Position numbers and translations under genes: made by a program
Part shown: positions 45,236 through 55,550 of the stretch, one piece after another
How positions within the stretch are numbered: position 1 is the first letter of the stretch
Layout of the letters: every line of letters starts with the position of its first letter
Notes under the pieces: generated by a model
What the model saw: the letters and a program-made list of their open reading frames with translations, nothing else
Told to the model about the DNA's origin: nothing
Database searches by the model: none
From: Bremerella sp. JC817
GTDB taxonomy: Bacteria > Planctomycetota > Planctomycetia > Pirellulales > Pirellulaceae
DNA length: 64,000 nt
Direction of reading: 5' to 3'
Assembly (NCBI RefSeq): GCF_040718835.1
Contig: NZ_JBFEFG010000267.1
Span: forward strand, 341,001-405,000

Positions 45236-45256
45236 CAACCGTTAAAGGAAGCATAC

Positions 45257-46732
45257 ATGCATATGGTAATGAAGGAAGAACTCAGCGATTTCTTACGGGC
45301 TGTCGCCGATGATCTCGACATTCCTGGGCATCTGTATGAAGATGCCGTAGTCAAGTACACCGATGTCGGAGAGTGGCTTGCTCAGGAAGATTCTGAACTG
45401 GCACAGTTCGACCCCGATATTTTTCCGCAAGGGTCGTTCCGTCTCGGAACCATGGTCAGGCCGATCAACGATTCCGAAGAGTACGACATCGACCTCGTGT
45501 GCCACTTGAAGATCAGAAAGGAGAACACGACTCAAAAGGAGTTGAAGGATCGCGTTGGCAAACGGCTCAAGGCACGAGACGACATCAAGGAGATTCTGAT
45601 CGAATCACGGCGATGCTGGGTGCTCGACTACCCTGAGCCATTCCACATGGATGTGCTGCCGGTGATTCCCAATGTTGAACAGCCTCCAAACGGAATTCTG
45701 TTGACGGACACCGAGTTGCGGCTCTGGCAATTCAGCAACCCTATTGACTACGCCGAATGGTTCAAGGAGCAAATGAAGGTCGTGCTCATGGAGAAACGTG
45801 CCGCTTACGCCAAGCGGTATCAGATGAGCATCGAAGAGGTTCCAGAGTATGAAGTCAAAACTCCACTTCAACGAGTTGTTCAGATTTTGAAGCGACACAG
45901 GGACATTTACTTCAAAGACGACCTTCAGAACCGACCGATCTCGATCATTATCACGACGCTGGCTGCGAAGGCGTATGCGAATCAGCCTGATCTGTATGAG
46001 GCCCTCGTGAGTGTCGCGACACGAATGCACGAGCACATTGAAAAGCGTGACAATGGCGAATGGTGGGTGGAGAATCCGGTCGAAGAGGGCGAGAACTTTG
46101 CTCATAAGTGGAATGAGTACCCGGAACGCCGCGAGGCTTTTTTCAACTGGCTGGAAAAGGTTCGCGACGACTTCGTTAGTGCATCTCAGACCGAGTCGTT
46201 GACCAAAACCGCAGCGGCATTGTCACCTGCACTTGGACGCAACGTCGTTTCGCGGGCGGCGGCGAGTCTTGGCGTTCCGCAAAGCGGACTGATCACAAAG
46301 TCAGCGACAATTTCGACGCCGCAAGTCCCGGCACTGGCAAGCTCATCCCACTGCGTTCCTCCCGTCTGGCCCATAAGTCTTCAGTACCAAGTCAACATAA
46401 AGGGTACAGTTCATCCAGGTTCGCCGCGAAGCAAAGCAAAGTGGGCAATGACTCAGCGTCCGGTGCCCAGAAATGTGTGGCTTCGATTCGAGGCAAAGAC
46501 GAATGTTCCTGAGCCTTACGAAGTGCGTTGGCAGGTCGTAAATACCGGTCAAGACGCCATTGTGGCGAACGGACTTCGCGGGGACGAGTTTGAAGAAAGC
46601 AATGGAGCGAACAAACACATTCGATGGGAAGGGACCGAGTACCGTGGCACTCATTGGATCGAAACATTCATCATTCGTCACGGAGTATGCGTGGCCCGAT
46701 CTCAGCCCTTCAAGGTCCGAATTCGCGGATGA
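45257..46732 (+). CDS. CD-NTase (CBASS cyclic oligonucleotide synthase) with AGS-C-like sensor domain
   Basis: 491 aa. The nucleotidyltransferase core has FPQGSFRLGTMVRP and EYDIDLVCHL (GS and D-x-D metal motif) plus a third acidic residue in HMDVLPVI. A C-terminal ~120-residue beta domain (YQVNIKGTVHPGSPRSK to the end) resembles the AGS-C sensor fused to some CD-NTases. The enzyme makes a cyclic di- or trinucleotide when phage is sensed and activates the CapV gene just upstream. No cap2/cap3 ubiquitin-like genes, so a minimal (type I) CBASS. The nucleotide product is not predictable. Confidence 0.88.
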   Translation: MHMVMKEELSDFLRAVADDLDIPGHLYEDAVVKYTDVGEWLAQEDSELAQFDPDIFPQGSFRLGTMVRPINDSEEYDIDLVCHLKIRKENTTQKELKDRVGKRLKARDDIKEILIESRRCWVLDYPEPFHMDVLPVIPNVEQPPNGILLTDTELRLWQFSNPIDYAEWFKEQMKVVLMEKRAAYAKRYQMSIEEVPEYEVKTPLQRVVQILKRHRDIYFKDDLQNRPISIIITTLAAKAYANQPDLYEALVSVATRMHEHIEKRDNGEWWVENPVEEGENFAHKWNEYPERREAFFNWLEKVRDDFVSASQTESLTKTAAALSPALGRNVVSRAAASLGVPQSGLITKSATISTPQVPALASSSHCVPPVWPISLQYQVNIKGTVHPGSPRSKAKWAMTQRPVPRNVWLRFEAKTNVPEPYEVRWQVVNTGQDAIVANGLRGDEFEESNGANKHIRWEGTEYRGTHWIETFIIRHGVCVARSQPFKVRIRG

Positions 46733-46744
46733 TTGGACGAAATC

Positions 46745-48406
46745 ATGATTACCGGCATCACAATTGAGAACTTCAAGGGCATTCGCGACCGCGTGAAGCT
46801 CGACTTTCGCCCCATCACCCTCCTGTTCGGTGCTAACAGTGCTGGTAAGAGCACGATCCTGCACGCGTTGCACTACGCCCGCGAAGTCTTCGAGCGGCAC
46901 AACCTCGACGCAGATCAGACAATTGCCGGTGGCGACTACGTCGATCTGGGTGGGTTCCGAAACTTTGTCAACGGGCACAACGACAGTGCCACTATTACCT
47001 TGGGTTTTGAAGTAGAACTGAGCGACTACAGCAACGCTTGGTTCGAGCCCTTGCAGGCTGTGAGCGAGGCTTTGCAGTTTGATCGATTCTCGGATGGTTT
47101 TCTGGACAACTTCGCATACTTCGATTCTGTCGAGGTCATGGTTGACATCTCGTGGAGCCAACTTCGATCAGGGGCCTACGTGTCGTCAGTAGCAATTATA
47201 AATGACGGTGAAGAAGTCGGAAGGATCAAGACCGATAGTGACGGACGACGAGTAACCCTGTCGTTCAACTCAGAACATCCAAGCTTTGGTTCGTTGGAAG
47301 GATGGGCAAGTAACGACAGTGATTTTGAGGACGTGAAGGAAGTCCACGAAGACGCGGGACAAAGTTGCGTGAGCAAATGCGTGGAGTTTTTGGACGTGTT
47401 GTTCGAGAACGACGCGAATGGCAACTACTTCTTGTCCGATCTTGATGATGCATTACCGATTCAGGACAGATCACTTACATTTGTCCGTCGCGATGCTTCC
47501 GAGAAGGATCTTGAGGAGTTGTTTACGGATGCCCTGTTCGCTCGCCGCGTGGCGGAGGACTTGGTGGATGGGCTGAGTCGAGTGTTTCTCTTTCCCTTGC
47601 AGGAAATACGTGAGTCAATCACCCGATTTCACTATCTTGGCCCGCTCAGAAAAACGCCACCGAGAAACTATCACCCGCCTCGCTACCCCGACCCCTCCCG
47701 CTGGGCTTCTGGATTAGGTGCATGGGATGCACTTCAGAACGGTACTGACCAGTTCGTGGATGCAGTTGCAAGCTGGCTTGGTGATCCTGACAACCTAAAT
47801 GCCGGGTGCCGCATCGAACGCAGGACGTTCCTTGAACTCGACTATGCCGACCCGATAGTGAGAGCTTTGATGGCTCGTCGAGCCTTTGACGACATCGACG
47901 AGCATGTCGGATCGCAATTGGCCAGTGCTCCCACGTCATCACGTGTGGTCATCGTTCCAGACAAAGCAGACATCGAACTTCGACCACACGATGTCGGCAT
48001 CGGCATCTCGCAGGTCGTGCCGGTGATTGTCACGGCGTTGGACGGTAGCGAGCGGCTGCTCGCGATTGAACAGCCAGAACTTCACATCCATCCTCGACTT
48101 CAAGCTGAGATCGCGGACTTGTTCATCGAAGCGATTCACAACAACAAGCACCGCTTCATTATCGAAACGCACAGCGAGCATCTGATCCTTCGGCTTCTTC
48201 GTCGAATTCGAGAGACGGAAGTCAACAAAGCTCCCGCCGACCGCACACTTCGAACTGACGACTTGGCGATCTACTACCTGAAACAGGAAGACGGCTCTTC
48301 GCGTGCTCTGGAAATCCAAGTCGATGTCAAAGGTGAGTTCATCCAACCGTGGCCGGACGACTTCTTCGAGATTGATTTCTTCGAGAGGTTCCCCGATGCT
48401 CGCTGA
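46745..48406 (+). CDS. AAA ATPase, DUF3696-like (first copy)
   Basis: 553 aa from ATG 46745 (TTG 46733 is possible). SMC/RecF-type ABC ATPase: FRPITLLFGANSAGKSTIL (Walker A), a long insertion, VGIGISQVVPVIV (signature region), LLAIEQPELHIHPRLQAEI (Walker B) and FIIETHSEHLILR (switch His). DUF3696-type C-terminus (VDVKGEFIQPWPDDFF). Such ATPases work with a nuclease partner in defence systems of the OLD/Septu kind, but no TOPRIM domain is present. It is followed, with an 11-bp overlap, by a 324-aa partner. A paralogue lies at 55550. Confidence 0.85.
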   Translation: MITGITIENFKGIRDRVKLDFRPITLLFGANSAGKSTILHALHYAREVFERHNLDADQTIAGGDYVDLGGFRNFVNGHNDSATITLGFEVELSDYSNAWFEPLQAVSEALQFDRFSDGFLDNFAYFDSVEVMVDISWSQLRSGAYVSSVAIINDGEEVGRIKTDSDGRRVTLSFNSEHPSFGSLEGWASNDSDFEDVKEVHEDAGQSCVSKCVEFLDVLFENDANGNYFLSDLDDALPIQDRSLTFVRRDASEKDLEELFTDALFARRVAEDLVDGLSRVFLFPLQEIRESITRFHYLGPLRKTPPRNYHPPRYPDPSRWASGLGAWDALQNGTDQFVDAVASWLGDPDNLNAGCRIERRTFLELDYADPIVRALMARRAFDDIDEHVGSQLASAPTSSRVVIVPDKADIELRPHDVGIGISQVVPVIVTALDGSERLLAIEQPELHIHPRLQAEIADLFIEAIHNNKHRFIIETHSEHLILRLLRRIRETEVNKAPADRTLRTDDLAIYYLKQEDGSSRALEIQVDVKGEFIQPWPDDFFEIDFFERFPDAR

Positions 48407-49370
48407 GTTTTTACTGACTCCTGACGCAATAGCTGACGCATATGGCGGTGATGGAATTGATGCCGTCCGCGAATTGACTGGTTGCATCTTTCCATCAAGG
48501 GCGACTCCGCTTGCACTCGTATGCAAGTTGGGCGACGAATGGGAAAAAGCAACCAGCATGAAGATTGCACGTATCGCCAATGTGAACCACCGTCAGGCTG
48601 CGATGGATCTATTCAAACGACTTATGTCTTCTCATCTTTACGTATCAAGGCCAATGGTATCGGCGGGAATCAAGAATGAGAACGACTGGATCGCGGCTGG
48701 CGTAGTGTCAAACCGTCAGGCTCCGATGAACAAGATCGTTGTATCAGATCAAGCGACGGCACCAGAAAGTGTTGGCACGTCGATCAGAGACTTTGTTTCG
48801 GATTTGTTTTGGGAAGACCATCCTAACCCTCGAATGGTAGGGAGAGAGGTTTTATCGCAGGAGCAGATACTGACGGCGATCTGTACGCACTCGGATTGGT
48901 TGCTGATGCGGTTACCTCAGATTCGAGGCGGTAGCGATGATGAAATCGTGACCGTCAAGCAGATCATACGAATGTCAAATGATTTACCGGTGGGATTCCG
49001 CAAGTCGGTTATCGACCTGCATGTTTGTAAGCAGCGAAATATCCCGGAACAGAACTTAATTCGGGGGATCGCAAGTGAACTCGAATCACTCGTACGAAAA
49101 GGTGTGAAGATTCAGTTGTCGATTTGGCCCGAAAGGCACTTTGTGAATCGGGAATTGCTTGGCGGTGACAACACGAAAACATCACCTGGTACGATTATTC
49201 GCAGACCGCTTTGGTTGATCACGATGACTCACGTTGCGGTCGGAAGCCGAGCGGCGGCCAACGCTGGAGATGCAGGTAACACTTGGAGCTTGTTCTCGCG
49301 TACAAAGGCCCACGAAAGATACGAGCAAATGAATAAGGAAACACCATTGCGTGTTGAGGTACTTCGATGA
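48396..49370 (+). CDS. Partner protein of the first ATPase, unknown
   Basis: 324 aa from ATG 48396, overlapping the ATPase gene by 11 bp and the helicase gene by 4 bp. No named family. The N-terminal helical half may include a winged helix (KIARIANVNHRQAAMDLFKR). The C-terminal part (IQLSIWPERHFVNRELLGGD) has an ERH-x3-R pattern in a beta-rich context that is weakly reminiscent of phospholipase-D-like nucleases, though no HKD motif is present. Likely functions with the ATPase; nuclease activity is only a guess. Confidence 0.6.
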   Translation: MLAEFLLTPDAIADAYGGDGIDAVRELTGCIFPSRATPLALVCKLGDEWEKATSMKIARIANVNHRQAAMDLFKRLMSSHLYVSRPMVSAGIKNENDWIAAGVVSNRQAPMNKIVVSDQATAPESVGTSIRDFVSDLFWEDHPNPRMVGREVLSQEQILTAICTHSDWLLMRLPQIRGGSDDEIVTVKQIIRMSNDLPVGFRKSVIDLHVCKQRNIPEQNLIRGIASELESLVRKGVKIQLSIWPERHFVNRELLGGDNTKTSPGTIIRRPLWLITMTHVAVGSRAAANAGDAGNTWSLFSRTKAHERYEQMNKETPLRVEVLR

Positions 49371-52300
49371 GTAATAACGTCTTTCAACCGGGTCAACTTG
49401 TCCGACTGAAGTCGCAGCCAGATTCTTGTGGAGCAGTTCTGTCTTCAAATGAATCGGGGCCAGAACTGCAATACATGGTTCTGCTCGACGGTAAGACTCG
49501 TACATTTTTCGCTTCGCAGTTGGTTGCGGATGAGCAGCCAGCGGATGTGATCGAGAAACTGTCTGCAGATCAGTGTCGGGCACTGCTGACTGCACGCTAT
49601 ATCAACCATCCTGGAACATCGACCCTCTATTCATTGAATGCGGCTCGCGTGAACTTCGTCGCGTACCAATTTCGTCCAGTGTTGCGTTTTATTCGAGCAG
49701 ATCGCCCACGTCTCCTGATCGCGGATGGCGTCGGTGTTGGAAAGACCATCGAAGCAGGTTTAATCCTTCGCGAACTACAGGCTCGTCAAGAAATCAACTC
49801 AGTTCTGATCATTTGCCCGCGACCACTGATTACAGAAAAAAAATGGCAGAATGAAATGAGACGGTTCGACCAATCGTTCGAACACTTTGATGGGGCGAAG
49901 CTGCGTCATTGCATCTCCGAATGCGATCTTGATGGGGAATGGCCTGAAACCCATCGCTATGGCATCATTCCCTACTCCATCCTCAATGAACAATTATTGA
50001 CGGGATCGCAAAATGGTCGCAAGACAGGTAAAGCTTGTTTGATTGATCTCGATCCAGCTCCTCGGTTTGACCTCGTGATCGTTGATGAAGCACACCGTGT
50101 CGCCAACGAGAACCAGGCCCACAGTGTTGTACGTTATTTCTGCGACAACGCCGAGGCAGTAGTGTTCCTGACTGCGACGCCTCTGCAACTCGGCAACAAG
50201 GATCTATACAGCCTGCTCAATCTGCTTCGACCAGATGTAGTCATTGACCGTGACAGTTTCCAACATATGTCCGAGCCGAACCCGATGATCAATGCGGCGG
50301 CAACTCTTGCTCGACGAGCATCTGAAAACTGGCAATCGGAGGCTCTAACTCAATTGGAACTAGCTCAGGACACCGCATGGGGACAAAACATGCTGAGGTC
50401 GAATCCCGATGTGGAATCCGTTAAAGCCAAGCTGAGTGACTCGTCTGTTTCTGACCATGATCGCATCCAGATTCTCAGCCAACTTGAAAATCTGAACACT
50501 TTCTCCGGCATCATTAACCGAACTCGCCGTCGTGATATTGGTGCGTTTACGGTGCGACGTTCGGAAACAGTCGAAATTGAGTTCACACCGCAACAACGGC
50601 AGTTGCACGATGCACTTCTGAAGGTACAGGCAGACATCTTCATGGAGTTACATGGGTCATTGCATGTGAAGTTTATGATGACAACTATTCGGCGGCAGGC
50701 TGCTAGTTGCCTTTTCGGCTTGGCTCCGTTCATCGAAGATATTCTTTCACGATATGTCAGCGAAGAAGAATTATCTGAAGTTGACCTAGATGACTTGGAT
50801 ACTGATCCAGATGAACTGGAGACGATTGCTGAGAAGGTCAAGGCTGTCGTCGCGATGGCGAAAACTCTCGACTCTGTCGATCCAAAGTTGGAAGCGGTCG
50901 TGTCACTCGTTGAGCAGAAGCAGAACTCAAAGAAGCATGAGAATCATCGTGTGATGCTTTTCAGTTCGTTTCGCCACACCCTTCGATATGTTCATGATGG
51001 ACTATTGAAGGCAGGCATTCGGGCGGGATTGGTGCATGGTGGTGTTCCCGATGAAGAACGAACTGTCCTACGCGAACGATTCGAGAGAAAAAAAGATGAT
51101 CCGCAAGCACTCGATGTTTTGCTCTTCTCGGAGGTTGGTTGCGAAGGACTCGACTATCAGTTCTGTGATTGCATGATCAACTACGATCTTCCTTGGAATC
51201 CGATGCGAGTTGAACAGCGAATTGGTCGTATCGACCGCAACGGCCAAAAGAGCGAGTTCGTCAGCATATACAACTTGATTACGCCAGACACCGTTGACGC
51301 CGATATTTACGAGCGTTGTCTAATGCGAATAGGCGTGTTCGAGGAAGCCCTTGGCGAGAGTGAGGAGATTCTAGGACGCATCACTCGTGACATCCAGCAG
51401 ATCGCAATCAATCCAAACTTATCTGACGAAGAACGAAGAGAGCAGCTACAACAGCTTGCGGACAATGAAATCCGCCAACTCCAAGAAGACGAGAAGTTTG
51501 AGAGACAACAGTCCGAATTGTTCGGAATTGACCTGCCATCGCAACAGCGTTTTGCGGAAGAGGTCGAAAACGCATCCAGTTATTGGCTGGAACCGAATGC
51601 GATGAACAACCTGCTTGAGAAGTACCTCAAGTCACTGGACGGAACGGCTGCCATTCTTGGCGATAGCCCGTTGAAGACACTTCGCACCAATCAAGAGATT
51701 CGAAGCCAACTCCTGCGGGATTCGCGTGAGCTATCGGGTAAGAACAGCACCGGCCAGCGGGAATGGGAACGCTGGCTCAAGGGAAGCGATCCGCACTTGC
51801 CTATCACATTTGACGGCCAGTGTGCCAACGACAATCGCAACGCACAGCTACTGACTCCCGTGCATCCATTGATTCGGCAGGCAGCCAACGCCTTGGACTC
51901 GGTCGGCAACGTCGAAGTTCACTTGTGCGTGTCCGATGCCGAACTCCCGGAAGGCATCCATCCTTTTGCGGTGTTTCAGTGGGAGTTGATCGGCCTGCGG
52001 CGTGACTTGGACATCCGAACGATTGCGAAAGAAGATTCCATAAATGCAAAGCTGCTCGACCTTCTTCAGAAGGCGGCAGACTGCCAGGCGGCGGCAGAAC
52101 GAAGCGTATCGGCGGCAGACATCGACGAACTCGAATCCCGCCACTATGAGTTGTGGAAGGAAGCTCTGAGCGGCTACCGAAAGCGAATCTTGGATCTGGC
52201 CAGATTCAAAGAAGAGAGCCTGAACGCCAGTCACAAGGGACGGATAGCAATGCTTGAGGACCGCCTGGCATCTTCGACAGAGGAAAAGATTCGTCGGATG

Positions 52301-52432
52301 AGGCAGGCTGAGATTGACCGAGCCGTCCGCGAGTACAACGAACGATTGGCGGAACTGCGAAGGAGTTCAGAACAGGCCGACATCACTACGGAACGAATCA
52401 TGGTTGGAACCATTGAAATCGTTCGGGGGTAG
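49367..52432 (+). CDS. SNF2-family helicase-like ATPase
   Basis: 1021 aa. LLIADGVGVGKTIEAGLILR (Walker A), LVIVDEAHRVAN (DEAH box), VVFLTATPLQLGN (motif III), then GLVHGGVPDEER, LLFSEVGCEGLDYQF and RIGRIDRNGQKSEF (motifs V and VI) define an SNF2/RapA-type translocase. The C-terminal ~300 residues are coiled coil (ELESRHYELWKEALSGYRKR). Similar enzymes occur in DISARM and related islands, but the partner genes here differ. Overlaps its neighbours by 4 bp (upstream) and lies 4 bp before the GHKL gene. Confidence 0.9.
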   Translation: MSNNVFQPGQLVRLKSQPDSCGAVLSSNESGPELQYMVLLDGKTRTFFASQLVADEQPADVIEKLSADQCRALLTARYINHPGTSTLYSLNAARVNFVAYQFRPVLRFIRADRPRLLIADGVGVGKTIEAGLILRELQARQEINSVLIICPRPLITEKKWQNEMRRFDQSFEHFDGAKLRHCISECDLDGEWPETHRYGIIPYSILNEQLLTGSQNGRKTGKACLIDLDPAPRFDLVIVDEAHRVANENQAHSVVRYFCDNAEAVVFLTATPLQLGNKDLYSLLNLLRPDVVIDRDSFQHMSEPNPMINAAATLARRASENWQSEALTQLELAQDTAWGQNMLRSNPDVESVKAKLSDSSVSDHDRIQILSQLENLNTFSGIINRTRRRDIGAFTVRRSETVEIEFTPQQRQLHDALLKVQADIFMELHGSLHVKFMMTTIRRQAASCLFGLAPFIEDILSRYVSEEELSEVDLDDLDTDPDELETIAEKVKAVVAMAKTLDSVDPKLEAVVSLVEQKQNSKKHENHRVMLFSSFRHTLRYVHDGLLKAGIRAGLVHGGVPDEERTVLRERFERKKDDPQALDVLLFSEVGCEGLDYQFCDCMINYDLPWNPMRVEQRIGRIDRNGQKSEFVSIYNLITPDTVDADIYERCLMRIGVFEEALGESEEILGRITRDIQQIAINPNLSDEERREQLQQLADNEIRQLQEDEKFERQQSELFGIDLPSQQRFAEEVENASSYWLEPNAMNNLLEKYLKSLDGTAAILGDSPLKTLRTNQEIRSQLLRDSRELSGKNSTGQREWERWLKGSDPHLPITFDGQCANDNRNAQLLTPVHPLIRQAANALDSVGNVEVHLCVSDAELPEGIHPFAVFQWELIGLRRDLDIRTIAKEDSINAKLLDLLQKAADCQAAAERSVSAADIDELESRHYELWKEALSGYRKRILDLARFKEESLNASHKGRIAMLEDRLASSTEEKIRRMRQAEIDRAVREYNERLAELRRSSEQADITTERIMVGTIEIVRG

Positions 52433-52436
52433 ATAC

Positions 52437-55400
52437 ATGCGAATTGACTACGAAGCAATCTCAAAGAAAAACGAACTTGAGCTTGGCACAAAACTCAAGT
52501 CTCGTCGCACACAGATTTCCCTATACGCAGACCCGACCCACTTTGTTTACGAGCTGTTGCAAAATGCCGACGACCACGGTGCCACACATATCACATTTCG
52601 CCTGACACCTGATCGGCTAGTTGTCGAGCACAATGGAACCGAGCGATTCGCCGAAAAGCACGTCGCCGCAATTTCCTCTTTTGAAGACAGCACAAGCGAA
52701 GACGAACTACTCAAGACCGGAAAGTTTGGCCTTGGCTTCAAGAGCGTATTTGCATTCACAGCAACGCCGCGTGTGTTCTGCGGTGATGCCAATTTTGAAA
52801 TCCACGATCTATACCGCCTTCGCAGTATGGCCAAACCAGAAGACCTCGACATCACGCTGACGAGATTCGAGTTGCCATTCAATCATCTTGAAGTACAGCC
52901 AGAATTCATTTTCGAAGAGCATATGAAGTCGCCGGAAACAGCGATTGAAATCATTCACGGGAAATTTGAAGCTCTTGAAGACATCACCTTGCTGTTTACG
53001 CGTAACCTGACGTCGATCTCCGTGACAGTTGAGGACGCAAGGTATAGCTGGAAACGAACTCCAAATCGTGATGGCACGGTTACAATCAAATCTCCGAACG
53101 CAACGGCGGCTTTTCGTCTTCGAGAAAGGCCCATTGAGTGGCAGGGTAAGAGGCATCGCCCGGTCCAGATCGCGATACGCTTGGACGAAAACGGATCGCC
53201 CATCCCTTCCGAAGAGCACCTTGTTGTTACGTTTCCAACTTCTATCTCCACGGGCATGGGAATCATCCTCAATGGCCCTTACCGAACCACACCCGCGAGA
53301 GAAACCGTTGGCGAAGGCGACGACTTCAATGAGTTCCTTGTCGAACAATCCGCCGATTTACTAGCCGAAATGATCCGTGAGGAGCGGAACGCTAAGCGTT
53401 TAACACTAAAGTTCCTTGAGATACTGCCAATCGACAGTAGCCGTGCAGATTGCCCCGACTTTTTCAGCCCGATTCACACTAGGATTCGAAAACTGCTTGT
53501 CGAGGAACCTGTACTACCCACTGCGAAGGGAAAATATGTTGCCGGAGAGCATGCTCGAATTGCTCGCGGTCAGTATCTTGCAGACCTCATTAGCGATGAC
53601 CAGCTAACGGCCCTTTATGACTCACCGCAGGCTCTTCACTGGCTTTCAAAAGACGTCACTGAAACCAATACGCCGAGTCTGTACCGAGCACTGGCGGGTA
53701 GTGGGCGTAACATTTACCAACGTGTAACAGACGGACTTGTAGAAGGCATAGTAATTCGGCCTGAAGTCCTGTTCGCAAAGATCACGACCGAGTTTATTGG
53801 CAGTCAGCCACCGCGTTGGCTGTGCAAGCTCTACGCGGCCTTGCACAAGCACGCGTCTTCGGATGCCAAGACCGCAGCTGCTCTTCGGCCAATCGTTCGA
53901 CTCAGCACTCGCAAGCACGTACCACTGCTTACGAACGGTCGTCCATCTGCGTACCTTCCATCGAAAGCAGCAACAAAATACGAGACTGTCGAACCGAAGG
54001 TCTTGAAGTCGCCGGATGCAAGAGCCTACTTCACTTCCAGCGGTTATCGCCAACCCGATCTATCAGCCGAAGTGTTTGAAAAGGTACTTCCTCGTTATCG
54101 CAAGGGTGACCCTGGAGTGCTTTTCAAAACGCACTTGCTGCACCTGCGAAAAATCCTGAAGGTCTCCAAGGATGCAAAAGTCGCCGCCCATCTTCTTCAG
54201 CAGCTTCGATCAATGAAGATTGTGTACTGCTTCAATGCCCATACAAAGGAAGAGCGATACTGCCAGGCTAGTGACGTGTACGTGTGGGACCAAGGACTGG
54301 AGAGCTATTTCTCAGGGAACCCCGACGCTTGGTTTGTTTCTCGCGAGTACGGCAAGGGTGCCGATGGTGGCAGCGTTCTTGAGCTGTTTCGGAATCTTGG
54401 AGTAATGTCGGAAGTTCCGCGAGAACTTTGTGGAACTGGCAGTTACTCCAGGCATTGGCATGGTCACCATGAACGCGGAATAGCCGGATTTCACCCTCAT
54501 TGGAATCTCGATGGACTTGACTTTGCAACAGAGAATCCCTCGCTAAATGCTTCCGCGTTCATTTGGAACTACCTGCTACCGCGTTTCGAGAACCGAATTT
54601 GCGGAAAGGTGCAGTCATCGACCCGTCAGGATTTTCCTGCTCATTACACGACTGAGCAGTACAAGGTTTCTCCGGGCGGTGTGATTCTTCGCGAACGTGC
54701 CTGGGTCCCTGACGCTGCCGGGGAGTTTCGGACTGGCAAAGAGATCGGCACGCTCGACTTGCTTCATGATTCACTCGAAAAAGACCAAGACATTCTCGCA
54801 CTACTTGACGAAGGGGCGTCATCGAAGAAGACCGAAGCTGCCAAGGCTCTAGGTATCAGCCTTGCCGATGCGGCGTTCATCAATGAGTTCAAAGACGAGT
54901 ATCTCAAATGGAAGGCAGAATTGGCAACTGTTCGCGTGCCAAGTTCGGATAATGAAGATCGGTTCATTGATTGGCTCGCCGCTCAGTCTGGAGCAACTGA
55001 TCGACGCAAGCGAAAGATTCTAAAGACATCGACCGACGCTGATCGCCGTCGTTCTGAGTCTCGGCAGCGAATGCAGAGGGTCAATCAAATATCCACAGAG
55101 GAAGTGCTGCTATATCTGCGGAGTTACTATTCGCGGGACGACCGTTTTAGATGCCAAATGATGACCGAAGGCGATTCGGATCTCCATGAAATGCCTTTTT
55201 GGAACTCGGCAGATCAAATGTATTCGGGAAAAGAGGAACTCTTCAACAGGCAAATGGCTCAACTGCTTCCAGACGCTCTACCCGAATCTAAGGAATTGAA
55301 TTTGTTCTTGTGCCCGAATTGTGCGGCAATTTACACCAAGTTCATCGCCGTGAAGCCAGAGCAGCAGCTGCGACTGTTTGAATGGGTGCGTTTCAATGCG

Positions 55401-55550
55401 TTTGAGACTACGTTTAGCCTCGATTGCTCATTGCCTGGAAAGCAGTCAAACAGAATTCTCCACTTCCACCCAAAGCACCTTGACGACATTCGTTCGGTCG
55501 ATGGCGTCTTCGACACGTCTGGTGCATCTGACTCAGAGGAGGAAGTGTAA
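52437..55550 (+). CDS. Sacsin-like GHKL ATPase, large
   Basis: 1037 aa from ATG 52437. The first ~230 residues are a GHKL/sacsin-type ATPase: HFVYELLQNADDHGATHITF (N box with N-A-D-D), EHNGTERFAEKHV and KFGLGFKSVFAFT (G box). The long remainder is helical, with a C-terminal Cys pair (LFLCPNCAAIY) and no catalytic signature. Large sacsin-like ATPases next to helicases recur in defence islands but this gene order is not one I can name. A switch or ATP-dependent scaffold is likely. The next gene starts within its stop codon. Confidence 0.8.
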   Translation: MRIDYEAISKKNELELGTKLKSRRTQISLYADPTHFVYELLQNADDHGATHITFRLTPDRLVVEHNGTERFAEKHVAAISSFEDSTSEDELLKTGKFGLGFKSVFAFTATPRVFCGDANFEIHDLYRLRSMAKPEDLDITLTRFELPFNHLEVQPEFIFEEHMKSPETAIEIIHGKFEALEDITLLFTRNLTSISVTVEDARYSWKRTPNRDGTVTIKSPNATAAFRLRERPIEWQGKRHRPVQIAIRLDENGSPIPSEEHLVVTFPTSISTGMGIILNGPYRTTPARETVGEGDDFNEFLVEQSADLLAEMIREERNAKRLTLKFLEILPIDSSRADCPDFFSPIHTRIRKLLVEEPVLPTAKGKYVAGEHARIARGQYLADLISDDQLTALYDSPQALHWLSKDVTETNTPSLYRALAGSGRNIYQRVTDGLVEGIVIRPEVLFAKITTEFIGSQPPRWLCKLYAALHKHASSDAKTAAALRPIVRLSTRKHVPLLTNGRPSAYLPSKAATKYETVEPKVLKSPDARAYFTSSGYRQPDLSAEVFEKVLPRYRKGDPGVLFKTHLLHLRKILKVSKDAKVAAHLLQQLRSMKIVYCFNAHTKEERYCQASDVYVWDQGLESYFSGNPDAWFVSREYGKGADGGSVLELFRNLGVMSEVPRELCGTGSYSRHWHGHHERGIAGFHPHWNLDGLDFATENPSLNASAFIWNYLLPRFENRICGKVQSSTRQDFPAHYTTEQYKVSPGGVILRERAWVPDAAGEFRTGKEIGTLDLLHDSLEKDQDILALLDEGASSKKTEAAKALGISLADAAFINEFKDEYLKWKAELATVRVPSSDNEDRFIDWLAAQSGATDRRKRKILKTSTDADRRRSESRQRMQRVNQISTEEVLLYLRSYYSRDDRFRCQMMTEGDSDLHEMPFWNSADQMYSGKEELFNRQMAQLLPDALPESKELNLFLCPNCAAIYTKFIAVKPEQQLRLFEWVRFNAFETTFSLDCSLPGKQSNRILHFHPKHLDDIRSVDGVFDTSGASDSEEEV

